Of a stretch of 64,000 nucleotides of DNA, positions 16,334-25,913 are shown in pieces (the first letter of the stretch is position 1; each line of letters opens with the position of its first letter). Position numbers and translations under genes: made by a program. A model generated the notes under the pieces. The model did no database searches. It worked only from the letters and a program-made list of their open reading frames with translations, and was not told where the DNA came from. Source of the DNA: Scleromatobacter humisilvae (GTDB lineage: Bacteria; Pseudomonadota; Gammaproteobacteria; Burkholderiales; Burkholderiaceae_C); the NCBI RefSeq assembly GCF_023231945.1, contig NZ_JAJLJH010000010.1:62001-126000 (forward strand), read 5' to 3'.

Positions 16334-17188
16334 ATGAATCCCGTGATCACCGACGACGGCCTCGCTCTCCACCTGCGCGTCTGGCCCGCGGCCAATGCGA
16401 GCCGCGGCGTCGCCGTGCTGGTGCATGGCCTGGGCGAGCACATCGATCGCTACGACCACGTCGCGCGCCGCCTCAACGGGCTCGGCTTCGACGTCGTCGG
16501 CTACGACCACCGCGGCCACGGCCGCTCGCCCGGCCAGCGCGGCGGCATGCCGGCCGACGAGTCGCTGTGCGCGGATCTTGGCCGCGTGCTCTACGCCGCG
16601 CGCGAAAGCTTCCCCGGCCCGCTCGTCCTGATCGGCCACAGCCTGGGCGGCCTCATCGCCGGCCGCTTCGTGGCCGAGGGCCTGCAGCCGACGCCCGCCG
16701 CATGGTGGCGCCCGGTCGACGCGCTGGTGATGTCGTCGCCGGCGCTCGACCCCGGCACCAACGCCGTGCAGAAGCTGCTGCTCGCCGTCGTCGCGCCGAT
16801 GCTGCCCAACCTGGCCGTCAGCAACGGGCTGAAGGTCGACTGGGTCTCGCGCAGTCCGGCCGTCGTCAAGGCCTACGAGACGGACACGCTGGTGCACGAC
16901 CGCATCACCGGCCGCGTGGGCCTGTTCGTCGCGCGCCAGGGCCCGGCGGTGATCGCCGCCGCGCCGCGCTGGACGACGCCCACGCTGCTGATGTGGGCCG
17001 GCGCCGACCGCTGCGTCTCGCCCGCGGGCAGCGCGGCCTTCGCCGCGGCGGCGCCGCGCGGCGTCGTCACCGTGCGCGAATGGCCCGGCCTGTTCCACGA
17101 GATCTTCAACGAGCCCGAGCAGGACGACGTGCTCGCCGTCATGACCGACTGGCTCGCGGCGCGCGTGCCCGAAGCCGTTCACGCGTAG
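16334..17188 (+). CDS. Alpha/beta hydrolase, monoacylglycerol-lipase-like
   Basis: The 284-residue enzyme carries LVHGLGEHIDRYDHVA (oxyanion-hole HGxGEH), YDHRGHGRSPGQRGG, the nucleophile elbow GHSLGG, the acid residue in LLMWAGADRCVSP and the catalytic His in PGLFHEIFNEPE. This set matches the Hydrolase_4/monoglyceride lipase group, which hydrolyses acylglycerols or lysophospholipids. No signal peptide is visible, so it should be cytoplasmic. Its last 10 bp overlap the 3' end of the convergent VOC gene. A weak TACACT -10-like sequence lies just before the ATG. Confidence 0.88.
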   Translation: MNPVITDDGLALHLRVWPAANASRGVAVLVHGLGEHIDRYDHVARRLNGLGFDVVGYDHRGHGRSPGQRGGMPADESLCADLGRVLYAARESFPGPLVLIGHSLGGLIAGRFVAEGLQPTPAAWWRPVDALVMSSPALDPGTNAVQKLLLAVVAPMLPNLAVSNGLKVDWVSRSPAVVKAYETDTLVHDRITGRVGLFVARQGPAVIAAAPRWTTPTLLMWAGADRCVSPAGSAAFAAAAPRGVVTVREWPGLFHEIFNEPEQDDVLAVMTDWLAARVPEAVHA

Positions 17189-17601
17189 ACATTGCGCTCC
17201 GACGGCACCGCGCTGTCGTAGGCCACCAGCTCGATCTGCAGCCGCTCCGGCTCGATGACGACGTAGGCGCTGCGCCGGTGCTCGGTGCTGCCGCCGATGT
17301 GATCGAGCGGGATGCCGATGGCACGCAGCCGCGCCAGCGCGGCGTCGAGATCGTCCACCACCAGCGCCATGTGGTTGAAGGCGCCGGCGGCGCGCAGCGT
17401 GCGGCCGGCGGGCGTCTGGTACAGCGACAGGTACTGGAAGTCGTCGCCGACATGGCGCCATGGATGCGTGTGGCCGTCGGCGTCGTCCCAGGTGCCGGTT
17501 CCGCGCACCGACCATTCGGGAACGATGGCCTGCAGCGCGCGGGTGGCGCGGTCGAGGTCGGTCAGCGTGACGTTGAGGTGTTCGAGGCGGCTGGGGTTCA
17601 T
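17179..17601 (-). CDS. VOC family (glyoxalase-like) protein
   Basis: The 140-residue product contains paired beta-alpha-beta-beta-beta modules typical of the vicinal oxygen chelate fold: LEHLNVTLTDLDRAT at the start and FNHMALVVDDLDAALARL in the second module, with PERLQIELVAY near the end. The His and Glu positions of metal-binding VOC enzymes are present (LEHLNV, NHMALVV, IELVAY). The reaction is unknown. GGAG lies 7-10 nt before ATG 17601. It diverges from the XRE-cupin regulator across 117 bp. Confidence 0.85.
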   Translation of the reverse strand: MNPSRLEHLNVTLTDLDRATRALQAIVPEWSVRGTGTWDDADGHTHPWRHVGDDFQYLSLYQTPAGRTLRAAGAFNHMALVVDDLDAALARLRAIGIPLDHIGGSTEHRRSAYVVIEPERLQIELVAYDSAVPSERNVYA

Positions 17602-17718
17602 GGCGTTGCTCCGGTTGATGGCGACGAGCCCAGTCTCGGCGCGCGCGCCGGCGCGCGACACGCGCGTGCGCGCCCCGCCGCCCGATGGTTGGTTTGACGG
17701 ACACGCCACAATCGCGCC

Positions 17719-18309
17719 ATGTCCACGCCCACCGCCGACGCCACGTCCCACCTCGCGCGCAACGTCGCGGCGCTGCGCCACACGCGCGGCCTGACGCAGC
17801 AGGACCTGGCCGCCGCCGCGGGCGTGCCGCGCTCGACGATCACCAGCCTCGAGTCCGGCACCGGCAACCCGTCGCTGCAGTCGCTGCTGAAGGTGGCCCA
17901 CGCGCTGGCCGCGCCGCTCGACGAGCTGCTCGCCGCCCCGCGCGCCGCTGTCCGGCTGTGGCGCGCCGCGGAATTCACGCCGCAGCACAAGGGCCGCGAC
18001 GTCGTCGTGCGCTCGCTGGTGCCCGAGCCCGTGCCCAACGAGCAGATGGAGCTGATGGCGCTGGGCGTCGGCGCGGTGATGGCCGGCACGCCGCACCTGC
18101 CCGCGACGCGCGAGTACTTCACCTGCCTGGACGGCCGCGTCACGCTGGTGGTGGCCGGCGACCTGCACGTGCTGGAGCCGGGCGACACGCTGGCGTTTCC
18201 CGGCCACCTGCCGCATTCGTACCTGAACCGGGCGGACGCGCCGGCACGTGGCGTGTCGCTGGTCGTCTGGGCCGGCGCCGGCGCGCGCCCGTTCGCGGAC
18301 GAAGGCTGA
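17719..18309 (+). CDS. XRE-family regulator with C-terminal cupin domain
   Basis: The 196-residue protein has a helix-turn-helix (about residues 12-66: LTQQDLAAAAGVPRSTITSL, GTGNPSLQSLLKVAHAL) followed by a small cupin barrel (about 110-190: REYFTCLDGRVTLVVAGD, LEPGDTLAFPGHLPHSYLN). Proteins of this layout usually repress a neighbouring gene and sense a small molecule or metal through the cupin. The neighbours are the divergent VOC gene and the downstream M20 peptidase, so either could be a target. No clear operator was found in the 117-bp divergent gap. Confidence 0.9.
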   Translation: MSTPTADATSHLARNVAALRHTRGLTQQDLAAAAGVPRSTITSLESGTGNPSLQSLLKVAHALAAPLDELLAAPRAAVRLWRAAEFTPQHKGRDVVVRSLVPEPVPNEQMELMALGVGAVMAGTPHLPATREYFTCLDGRVTLVVAGDLHVLEPGDTLAFPGHLPHSYLNRADAPARGVSLVVWAGAGARPFADEG

Positions 18310-18484
18310 ACGTCGCCGGTAGCGAAATCCTCGGTTTCGACGCGGTTCCGCGCCGGGCATCGGCGGCGCGAAAGGCGCAAAATGTGCGTCTACCCTGAAC
18401 CTCGCCACCCGGCGTGCAGTGGTCGACTTGCCACCCGCGAGTCGTGACGCTGACAACCGCCGCGGTCGCTCCACGGAGTCCGCC

Positions 18485-19972
<1,488 letters not shown>

Positions 19973-20021
19973 GCGACGGCGGCGCGCGATCGATCGAACG
20001 CGCGCCCGTCGACCGCCGGCG

Positions 20022-20489
20022 CTACGGCGCAGTCATCGCCAGCGCGACGAACTCGCCGGCGAACCGCGCCGCGATCCGGCCGTCGGTTTCCAGCTGCGCC
20101 GTCACGCGCAGCCGCGCGCGCCGCATGCGCGCGAGCGTGTGCAGGAAGCGCGGGAACTGCTCGGGCTCGGCCAACGCCGATCGGGCCGTGAAGTCGCCCG
20201 CGATCGGCTGCAGGTACTCCATCGAGTTGCCCTGGATGACCAGCCGCGCCGCGACGCCCTCGGCCCGCAGCCGCGTGTGAAGCAGCGACCACGCCGCCAG
20301 GATCGCGACGGCCGACGCACTGCCGCCGAACACGGTGTCGCGGTGGTTGATGTTGGGCGCGAGCGGCGCGCGCAGCGTCACGCCGTCGGCGTCCACGGCC
20401 AGGACGCCCACCTGCATCGCCGCGGACAGCGGGATGTGGGCGTGCAGGTAGGTCTCGAGCTCGCTCGCGGTCATCGCGTCGGCGGGCAA
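20022..20489 (-). CDS. YiiD-C-like thioesterase-fold protein
   Basis: The 155-residue product has the hotdog-type thioesterase pattern seen in the C-terminal domain of E. coli YiiD: LAPNINHRDTVFGGSASAVAILAAWSLL, then VIQGNSMEYLQPI and FTARSALAEPEQF. The substrate is unknown. Two starts are possible: TTG at 20489, with GAGGA 5 nt upstream overlapping the end of the preceding gene, or ATG at 20474 without a ribosome-binding site. The TTG is preferred on that basis. It follows a small membrane-protein gene by 7 bp. Confidence 0.82.
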   Translation of the reverse strand: MPADAMTASELETYLHAHIPLSAAMQVGVLAVDADGVTLRAPLAPNINHRDTVFGGSASAVAILAAWSLLHTRLRAEGVAARLVIQGNSMEYLQPIAGDFTARSALAEPEQFPRFLHTLARMRRARLRVTAQLETDGRIAARFAGEFVALAMTAP

Positions 20490-20496
20490 GCCGTCC

Positions 20497-20721
20497 TCAG
20501 CGCTTGCCGCCCATCACGAGCAGCACGCCGCCGACGACGATGCCCGCGATGCCGGCCCACAGCGGGATCGGCACGGTCTTGGTCTCCTTGACGTTCAACT
20601 CGATCGGACCGATCTTGGCCGCGGTGTGGTCCTGCGTGTAGCTGAAGCCGCCGTAGATCAGCGCCAGCGCGCCGAGAGCGATGAGGACGATGGCGATGAG
20701 TCGCATGATGAGCCTGGGCAT
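20497..20721 (-). CDS. Small two-helix membrane protein
   Basis: The 74-residue product has membrane segments at about residues 5-27 and 52-70, joined by a polar loop containing YTQDHTAAKIGPIELNVKE. Only the last three residues (GKR) are cytoplasmic-like and basic. The family was not recognised, though proteins of this form are common in proteobacteria. It is coupled to the downstream thioesterase gene. An internal ATG (MRLIAIV) at 20706 is an alternative start. Confidence 0.65.
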   Translation of the reverse strand: MPRLIMRLIAIVLIALGALALIYGGFSYTQDHTAAKIGPIELNVKETKTVPIPLWAGIAGIVVGGVLLVMGGKR

Positions 20722-20814
20722 GAGGGCGGTCGAGCCGCGGTGACGCCAGCGTAGCGCGCGGCGCGACCCGGCGGTGTAGGCGCTCGCCGCGCGCTGTCGA
20801 GCAACATGCGGGAC

Positions 20815-21078
20815 TCACTCGGCCTCCAGCGAGGCCGGATCGGACACCTCCTCGCCCGGCTGCGGATCGCGATAGTGGTACCAGGCCTCGTGCGGCGAGA
20901 ACTCGTGGCACGCGAGGCACTGTGTGTGCGGCCACTTCACGGCACAGCCCGGGCAGACGCCGCGCGTCCAGAACGTGTGCCAGACGGTGCCGCACGACGG
21001 CGTGCACATCCATCGGCTCTCGGGCCGCGGCCGCCACTTGCAGCGCGGGCACCAGATGTCGGCCTTTCTTTCGCCCAT
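20815..21078 (-). CDS. Small zinc-ribbon-like protein
   Basis: The 87-residue product contains four cysteine pairs or near-pairs (WCPRC, MCTPSC, VCPGC, QCLAC) interspersed with aromatic residues and His (TVWHTFWTRG, WPHTQC, EAWYHYRDP). This spacing suggests two zinc ribbons or one rubredoxin-like and one ribbon knuckle. There is no signal peptide. The family is not recognised; binding to nucleic acid or protein is possible. It begins 7 bp before the DUF3574 lipoprotein stop-side gap on the same strand and is probably the last gene of that run. Confidence 0.68.
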   Translation of the reverse strand: MGERKADIWCPRCKWRPRPESRWMCTPSCGTVWHTFWTRGVCPGCAVKWPHTQCLACHEFSPHEAWYHYRDPQPGEEVSDPASLEAE

Positions 21079-21085
21079 GCCGGCC

Positions 21086-21502
21086 TCAGAAGCTGACGCA
21101 GGCGTCGCTGCTGACGCGGAGCACCGATTCCTGCTGGAAGCGCGTCTTGTACGCCTCGGCGATGCCGGCGATCGCCGCCTCGGATGCCGCGTCCGGCCGG
21201 TGGACGATGCTCAGCACCCAGGACGCCTCGCGCACCGCCGCCCCACCGGCCGGCTTCCATTGGCCGTTCGCCGGCCAGGCGGTCAGGCCGTCGGGAAAGC
21301 GCGGCGTGACGACCTCGTCGACGAAGTCGCGCCAGTCCTCGGGCGACACCGTGCCGCGCGGCCCCGCCGTTCCGAAATAAAGCAGCTCCGCGCGCATCGC
21401 CGCCTGGCCGGGCGCGCAGCGCGACGCGGGGGCGACGGCGCAGCCGGCCAGCGCGAGGACGATCGCCGGCAGCAACAGGCCGGCGGCAAGGCGCGGCGTC
21501 AC
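21086..21502 (-). CDS. DUF3574 family lipoprotein (GTG start)
   Basis: The 138-residue product has a lipoprotein signal with the lipobox LALAGC, then a DUF3574 domain: RAELLYFGTAGPRG, VSPEDWRDFVDEVVTPRFPDGLTAW, GQWKPAGG and SWVLSIVH. The function is unknown. The GTG start at 21502 overlaps the stop of the upstream GNAT as GTGA and places the lipobox at a normal distance from the N-terminus. The last residues (RVSSDACVSF) carry a second cysteine. Confidence 0.85.
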   Translation of the reverse strand: MTPRLAAGLLLPAIVLALAGCAVAPASRCAPGQAAMRAELLYFGTAGPRGTVSPEDWRDFVDEVVTPRFPDGLTAWPANGQWKPAGGAAVREASWVLSIVHRPDAASEAAIAGIAEAYKTRFQQESVLRVSSDACVSF

Positions 21503-22005
21503 GCCGGCGCCCCGCTCATCTCGCGCTGCATCCACTGCGAGCTGATGGGCCGTCCGTGCTTGTGGGCGTACTCGTCGAACACGCCCACCGCCCGGAAGCC
21601 GAAGCGCGCATGCAGCCGGATCGAGGCGTCGTTGGGCAGCGCGATGCCCACCACGGCGCGATGCAAGCCCTGGCAGGCCAGTCCGGCGAACAGCCGCTCG
21701 TACAGCGCCGACCCGACCCCGCGGCCGGCCGCGTCGGGGGCGACGTAGATGCTGGTCTCGATCGTGCGCGCGAACGCCGGGTGCGCGCGGTAGGGTTGGC
21801 TGCTGCAATAGCCCAGCAGCGACGCACCGTCGCGGGCCACCAGCAGCCGGTGCGGGCCGGTCGCGGCGAAGCCGGCCCGCCACGCCTGCACGGCGGCCGG
21901 CGCCAGAGGCGCCTCGTCGAAGGTGGCGATCGAGTGCGCGATGTAGTGGTTGCGCAGCGCGAGCAACGCGTCGTCGTCGCTGGCGGCGGCAGGGGCGATG
22001 TTCAA
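21499..22005 (-). CDS. GNAT family phosphinothricin-type acetyltransferase (TTG start)
   Basis: The 168-residue product resembles the phosphinothricin/methionine-sulfone acetyltransferase group: IYNHYI-like LRNHYIAHSIATFDE at the start, LLGYCSSQPYRAHPAF, ETSIYVAPDAAGRGVGSALYERLF (acetyl-CoA loop) and LPNDASIRLHARFGF. It could detoxify amino-acid analogues. TTG at 22005 is chosen because AGGA lies 7 nt upstream and homologues start near this point. It diverges from the LytTR operon and is coupled to the DUF3574 gene downstream. Confidence 0.85.
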   Translation of the reverse strand: MNIAPAAASDDDALLALRNHYIAHSIATFDEAPLAPAAVQAWRAGFAATGPHRLLVARDGASLLGYCSSQPYRAHPAFARTIETSIYVAPDAAGRGVGSALYERLFAGLACQGLHRAVVGIALPNDASIRLHARFGFRAVGVFDEYAHKHGRPISSQWMQREMSGAPA

Positions 22006-22137
22006 GGCGGATCCTGTTGGCGTGACGGCCGGGCGGCCGCGGCGACATTCTGGACCAGACGGGCCCTGGCGGCGGCGACCGGTCCGTCCGCCGCGCCTGC
22101 AGCCTGTCCCCCGAAACGCGACGCCAATCGCTTCGGC

Positions 22138-22166
22138 CTGACAGCGCGGCAGCGGCCACGTAGAGT
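22138..22166 (+). promoter_or_regulatory. Putative sigma70 promoter of the LytTR operon
   Basis: CTGACA (22138-22143), exactly 17 bp, then TAGAGT (22161-22166), ending 38 bp before the kinase ATG. The -35 matches consensus at five of six positions and the -10 at four. Just upstream, CCGAA and TTCGG arms flank a 16-nt segment. Confidence 0.45.
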
Positions 22167-22204
22167 GCAAGCATCGACAAGGATCCGTTGGGCACTCGAA
22201 AAAC

Positions 22205-24049
22205 ATGGCCACCCCCTCCTACAACTCGCCGACGCCGCAGGAACGCTGGCACCGCTTCAGCGCCGCGGCAGTACGGGCGTTCCATCGCTACGCGACCTGG
22301 CTGGTCTCGTTGAGCTGGTGGCGCTTCGGCTGGTATGCCCTGCTGCTGATCATCGCGACGGGGCTGCTCCAGAAGCTGCCGCCGTTCAGCATGACCTACT
22401 ACGAGACCATCGTCGACACGGTGAACCATCGCAAGGCCAGGCACGCGATGCCGATGCCCCCGGCCATGCCGGCATCGGTGGCGCCGCTGCAACCGCTCCA
22501 GAAGCCGGAACAACCTGCGAAGGCCGAGAAGCCCGAGCCCGCGGAGTCCGCGGCCGGCAAGTCCTCGAAGACCGTGGACATCCAGCTGCCCGGCATCATC
22601 GTCAACACCAAGGATCACACGATCAAGAACAAGGGCGTGAACATCACGTTCACCGGCGACGGCATCCACATCACCAACGACGACGACACCGCCGCGGCCG
22701 CGGCGGCGGCCACCGCCGCCTCGCAGGCCCAGGCCGCGCTCGCCGGCGCGTCGGCGGCGAAGGCAGCCGGGGTCGCGGCCAAGGATCGCGCCGAGGCCGC
22801 CCGCTACGAGGCGGTGGCCAAGCGCGACGCCGAGCTCGCGAAGGCGCTCGCCGCCAAGGCCGCCGCCGAGCAGGCGCGCGCCCAGGCGCTCGGCGGCACC
22901 GCCATGGCCCAGGCCGCGTCGTCCGCCTCGTCGTCGTCGGCTTCGGCGTCCGCGTCCGCGGCGGCCGCGTCCGAGACCGCGGTGGACATGGTCGTCGGCG
23001 GCCAGCACATCCACATCAACGTCCCGGCCCACGCGACCTCCGACGAGGTGCGCGACGCGATCGAGGAAGCCAAGTCGTCCATCCTCGACCAGCTCAAGGA
23101 CGCCGAGGAGGCCAGGCGCGCGGCCGACCAGGAAGCCGCCGACAACGCCAAGGCCGCGCTCGAGGAAGCCAAGGCCAGGAAGCACGACAGCGACTCCGAC
23201 GACAACGAGGACGACAACGGCACCGACTCCGAAGGCCGCCACACCCGCGAGCACACCGTGCACTACGGCAACCTGCCGATGCTGGCGGTGTGGTGGATCC
23301 TGGGCTCGATGCTGATCAAGATCACCTACAAGGGCCGCATCCAGGCCGAGGTGAAGGCCGCCGAGGCCACCGAGACCGCCGAGGCCGAGTCGCTGCGCCG
23401 CCAGGTGCTCGAGGCGCGCATGGCGATGATGCAGGCGCAGGTCGAGCCGCACTTCCTGTTCAACACGCTGGCGTCGATCGACCACCTGATCGAGTTCGAC
23501 CCCAAGCGCGCCAGCCAGATGCAGCGCAACCTCATCTCGCTGCTGCGCGCGAGCATGCCCTCGATGCGCACGGCCACCGACAGCGGCCTGCGCCCGCTCG
23601 ACCTCGAGCTGGCCGTGGTGCGGCCGTACCTCGAGATCCTCAAGGTGCGCATGGAAGAACGCCTGACGACGGAGATCGACGTGCCCGACGGCCTGCTGTC
23701 GGCCGAGTTCCCGCCGATGATGGTGCAGACGCTGGTCGAGAACTCGATCAAGCACGGCCTCGAGCCCAAGGCCGAGGGCGGCCACCTCGCGGTCAAGGCC
23801 GAGATCCGCCACGGCAAGCTGTGCGTGACGGTGTCCGACACGGGCCTGGGCTTCGCCGGCGCGGCCGAGGGCAAGACCGCCGGCACGGGCGTCGGCCTGG
23901 CCAACATCCGCGAGCGCCTGTCGCTGCTGTACGGCAACAAGGCCGCGCTGACGATCGCCAACAACCCGGTGGGTGGGACGATCGTGACGATCACGGTGCC
24001 CTACACCGCCCACACCGAACCCGCCAGTGACGAAGGAGCCAAGGCATGA
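22205..24049 (+). CDS. LytS-type sensor histidine kinase with large unrecognised extracytoplasmic region
   Basis: This 614-residue kinase has one membrane segment at about 38-56 and a second at about 357-373. The C-terminal kinase is of the LytS/YehU type: phosphoacceptor His416 in VEPHFLFNTL, then the ATP-binding domain with ENSIKHGLEP (Asn513), SDTGLGFAG and GTGVGLANIRERL. Between the membrane segments lie ~300 residues unlike known sensors: a Pro-rich linker, a strand-rich piece (124-162, with GIIVNTKDHTIKNKG and GIHITNDDD), an Ala-rich likely coiled coil (163-255), a second short piece with GGQHIHINVPAH, a charged helix and an Asp-rich segment (DSDSDDNEDDNG). The stop overlaps the next gene as ATGA. 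Confidence 0.9.
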   Translation: MATPSYNSPTPQERWHRFSAAAVRAFHRYATWLVSLSWWRFGWYALLLIIATGLLQKLPPFSMTYYETIVDTVNHRKARHAMPMPPAMPASVAPLQPLQKPEQPAKAEKPEPAESAAGKSSKTVDIQLPGIIVNTKDHTIKNKGVNITFTGDGIHITNDDDTAAAAAAATAASQAQAALAGASAAKAAGVAAKDRAEAARYEAVAKRDAELAKALAAKAAAEQARAQALGGTAMAQAASSASSSSASASASAAAASETAVDMVVGGQHIHINVPAHATSDEVRDAIEEAKSSILDQLKDAEEARRAADQEAADNAKAALEEAKARKHDSDSDDNEDDNGTDSEGRHTREHTVHYGNLPMLAVWWILGSMLIKITYKGRIQAEVKAAEATETAEAESLRRQVLEARMAMMQAQVEPHFLFNTLASIDHLIEFDPKRASQMQRNLISLLRASMPSMRTATDSGLRPLDLELAVVRPYLEILKVRMEERLTTEIDVPDGLLSAEFPPMMVQTLVENSIKHGLEPKAEGGHLAVKAEIRHGKLCVTVSDTGLGFAGAAEGKTAGTGVGLANIRERLSLLYGNKAALTIANNPVGGTIVTITVPYTAHTEPASDEGAKA

Positions 24050-24594
24050 CTTCCTCATTCGACCCCGTCCCCGAGCCCGACGATCGTCCCGCGACGGTCG
24101 CGCCCGCCGCCACCGGCGCCCAGCCCGCCGCCGCGACGGCGGCGCCGGTGCCCTACCGCCCGCGCCCGAGCCGCTGGGCCACCGTGTTCCGCTGGTGGCT
24201 GGGCCTCAGCGTGGTCGCGTTCTTCGCGGTCGCGCTGTGCGTGTTCCTCGGCTTCCAGCACTCGGATTTCGCGCCGCTGCGCATCGTCATCGACGACGAC
24301 TCGAGCGGGGGCATCACGATCAACGGGCTGTCCGACGGCGGCCGCGCGCTGCTGGCCGTGGGCCTGGGCTTCGTCGCGCTGCTGTTGCTGCTGCTGATCC
24401 CGCTGCTGATCCTGCTGGTGGTCGGCTCGGTGGCGATCGCGATCGTCTGCGGCGTCGGCGTGCCGCTGATCGTGCTGGCCCTCGCGCTCGCGGTGGCGAC
24501 CTCGCCGTTCTGGCTGGTCGGGCTGCTCGTCTGGCTGATCCTGCGCCGGCGCGACTCGCATCGCTACGCGGCGTCGGCTACGATGGTTGCATGA
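24046..24594 (+). CDS. Membrane protein encoded between kinase and LytTR regulator
   Basis: The 182-residue product begins with a Pro/Ala-rich cytoplasmic-type stretch, then a membrane segment (WATVFRWWLGLSVVAFFAVA and onward), a short extracytoplasmic loop with LRIVIDDDSSGGITINGL, and two or three further hydrophobic segments covering about 105-168. No family was recognised. Its ATG overlaps the kinase stop and its stop overlaps the regulator start, both as ATGA, so the three genes are translationally coupled. The loop combines a beta-strand, a DDD run and a G-I-x-I strand, resembling the GIHITNDDD part of the kinase sensor. A role as accessory sensor or signal modulator is inference. Confidence 0.8.
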   Translation: MTSSFDPVPEPDDRPATVAPAATGAQPAAATAAPVPYRPRPSRWATVFRWWLGLSVVAFFAVALCVFLGFQHSDFAPLRIVIDDDSSGGITINGLSDGGRALLAVGLGFVALLLLLLIPLLILLVVGSVAIAIVCGVGVPLIVLALALAVATSPFWLVGLLVWLILRRRDSHRYAASATMVA

Positions 24595-25439
24595 GCAATT
24601 CGAACTCTCCTGAAGCCGCGGCTCCGGTGCGCGGCGTGATCGCCGACGACGAGCGGCTGATGCGCGACCAGCTGAAGGCCCGCCTCGCGGAGGTCTGGCC
24701 CGAGCTGCAGATCGTCGGCGAGGCCAAGAACGGCCTCGAGGCCGTCGACCTGGTGGCCGAGCACCACCCCGACGTCGTCTTCCTCGACATCCGCATGCCG
24801 GGGCTGTCGGGCGTCGACGCCGCGCGCCGCATCGCGCAGCTGCCCGCCCCCGACGGCGACGATGCCGACGACGAGTGGTCGCTGCCCGAGATCGTGTTCA
24901 TCACTGCCTACGACCAGTACGCGATCGAGGCCTTCGAGCAGGGCGTGGCCGATTACGTGCTCAAGCCCGCGGAGCGCGAGCGCCTGGGCGTCACCGTCTC
25001 GCGCATCAAGCAGCGCCTGGCGCTGCGCGGCACCGACGACGAACCGCCCGCGCCGCACCTGCAGCAGCTGCTGCACAAGCTGGCCGCCAAGTTGAACCCG
25101 TCGGGCACCCCGCCGGCGCTCAAGTGGATCCAGGCGACGGTGGGCCAGGCGATCCAGATGATCCCGATCGAGGACGTGCTGTTCTTCATCTCCGACGAGA
25201 AGTACACGCGCGTGCAGACCGCGACCATCGAGGCGCTGATCCGCAAGCCGATCAAGGAGCTCGTCGACGAGGTCGACCCCGACCTGTTCTGGCAGATCCA
25301 CCGCTCGACACTGGTCAACACGCATTGCATCGCGGGCGTGACGCGCGACCTGCGCGGGCGCCAGATCGTCAGCATCAAGGGCAGCAACGAGAAGCTGGAA
25401 GTCAGCCGCTCCTACACGCACCTGTTCAAGGGCATGTGA
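24591..25439 (+). CDS. LytTR-family response regulator
   Basis: The 282-residue regulator has a receiver domain (about residues 14-140) with the acidic pocket IADDE and phosphoacceptor Asp66 in VFLDIRMPGLSG, ITAYDQYAIEAFEQG and the conserved Lys in YVLKPAERERL. The C-terminal LytTR DNA-binding domain (about 170-282) shows IPIEDVLFFISDEKYTRV, the family-typical FWQIHRSTLVN and KLEVSRSYTHLF. It resembles the AlgR/YpdB/BtsR group. It should be phosphorylated by the kinase encoded upstream. No direct-repeat LytTR operator was identified in the window by eye. The DUF3592 gene starts 4 bp after its stop. Confidence 0.93.
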   Translation: MSNSNSPEAAAPVRGVIADDERLMRDQLKARLAEVWPELQIVGEAKNGLEAVDLVAEHHPDVVFLDIRMPGLSGVDAARRIAQLPAPDGDDADDEWSLPEIVFITAYDQYAIEAFEQGVADYVLKPAERERLGVTVSRIKQRLALRGTDDEPPAPHLQQLLHKLAAKLNPSGTPPALKWIQATVGQAIQMIPIEDVLFFISDEKYTRVQTATIEALIRKPIKELVDEVDPDLFWQIHRSTLVNTHCIAGVTRDLRGRQIVSIKGSNEKLEVSRSYTHLFKGM

Positions 25440-25443
25440 GCGC

Positions 25444-25899
25444 ATGGCGCGGCGTCTGATCGTCGCAGCCCTGCTCGCGCTGGCCGGCCTCCGCCTGCTG
25501 GCCTTCGCCGAGCTTCCGGCCTGGGCGATGGGCCGGCCGTTCCACAGCGTGCCGGTGCGGGCGACGATCGTCGACAACGCGATCGAACAGACAGGCAGCG
25601 GTCCGACGGCGCTCCGCCTGTGCACGCTGCACTGGCAATACGTCTTCGAAGGCCGCTCCTACGAGGCGAGCTACGCGGCCCAGGACCGGGTGCGACTGTG
25701 GCCCGGACCGCGGCAGGTCGGCGACCTGCGCGCGGGCGAGACGATGGACGTCTGGATCGACCCGACACGTCCCGGCAGCGCGGCCCTGCACGAGGACAGG
25801 CCGCTGGGCAATGACCTCGGCATGATCCTGCTCGGCATCGCGCTGGTTATCGCAGCCGCCGCCGTGAGCCTGTCCGCCCTGGCGCGACGCCGCGGCTGA
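25444..25899 (+). CDS. DUF3592-like membrane protein
   Basis: The 151-residue product has an N-terminal membrane segment, an extracytoplasmic domain with PVRATIVDNAIEQ, LHWQYVFEGRSYEAS and ETMDVWIDPTRPGSAALHED, then a second membrane segment and a basic tail (ALARRRG). The pattern (short variable-strand domain followed by YVDPxxPxxA-like WIDPTRPGSAAL) matches DUF3592 proteins, which have no known function. It lies 4 bp after the LytTR regulator and is the likely last gene of that operon. Confidence 0.8.
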   Translation: MARRLIVAALLALAGLRLLAFAELPAWAMGRPFHSVPVRATIVDNAIEQTGSGPTALRLCTLHWQYVFEGRSYEASYAAQDRVRLWPGPRQVGDLRAGETMDVWIDPTRPGSAALHEDRPLGNDLGMILLGIALVIAAAAVSLSALARRRG

Positions 25900-25913
25900 C
25901 CGGGCGCGCCCGC

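Noticed and set aside
17694-17712. TTGACG and CACAAT before the XRE-cupin gene
   Set aside because: Both hexamers look promoter-like, but only 7 bp separate them, so they cannot form one sigma70 promoter.
21086-24058. A 990-codon open frame on the minus strand opposite the LytS-type kinase
   Set aside because: Only its 3' end (the DUF3574 and GNAT genes in part of the frame) is real; the rest is Gly/Arg/Val-rich antisense of the kinase.
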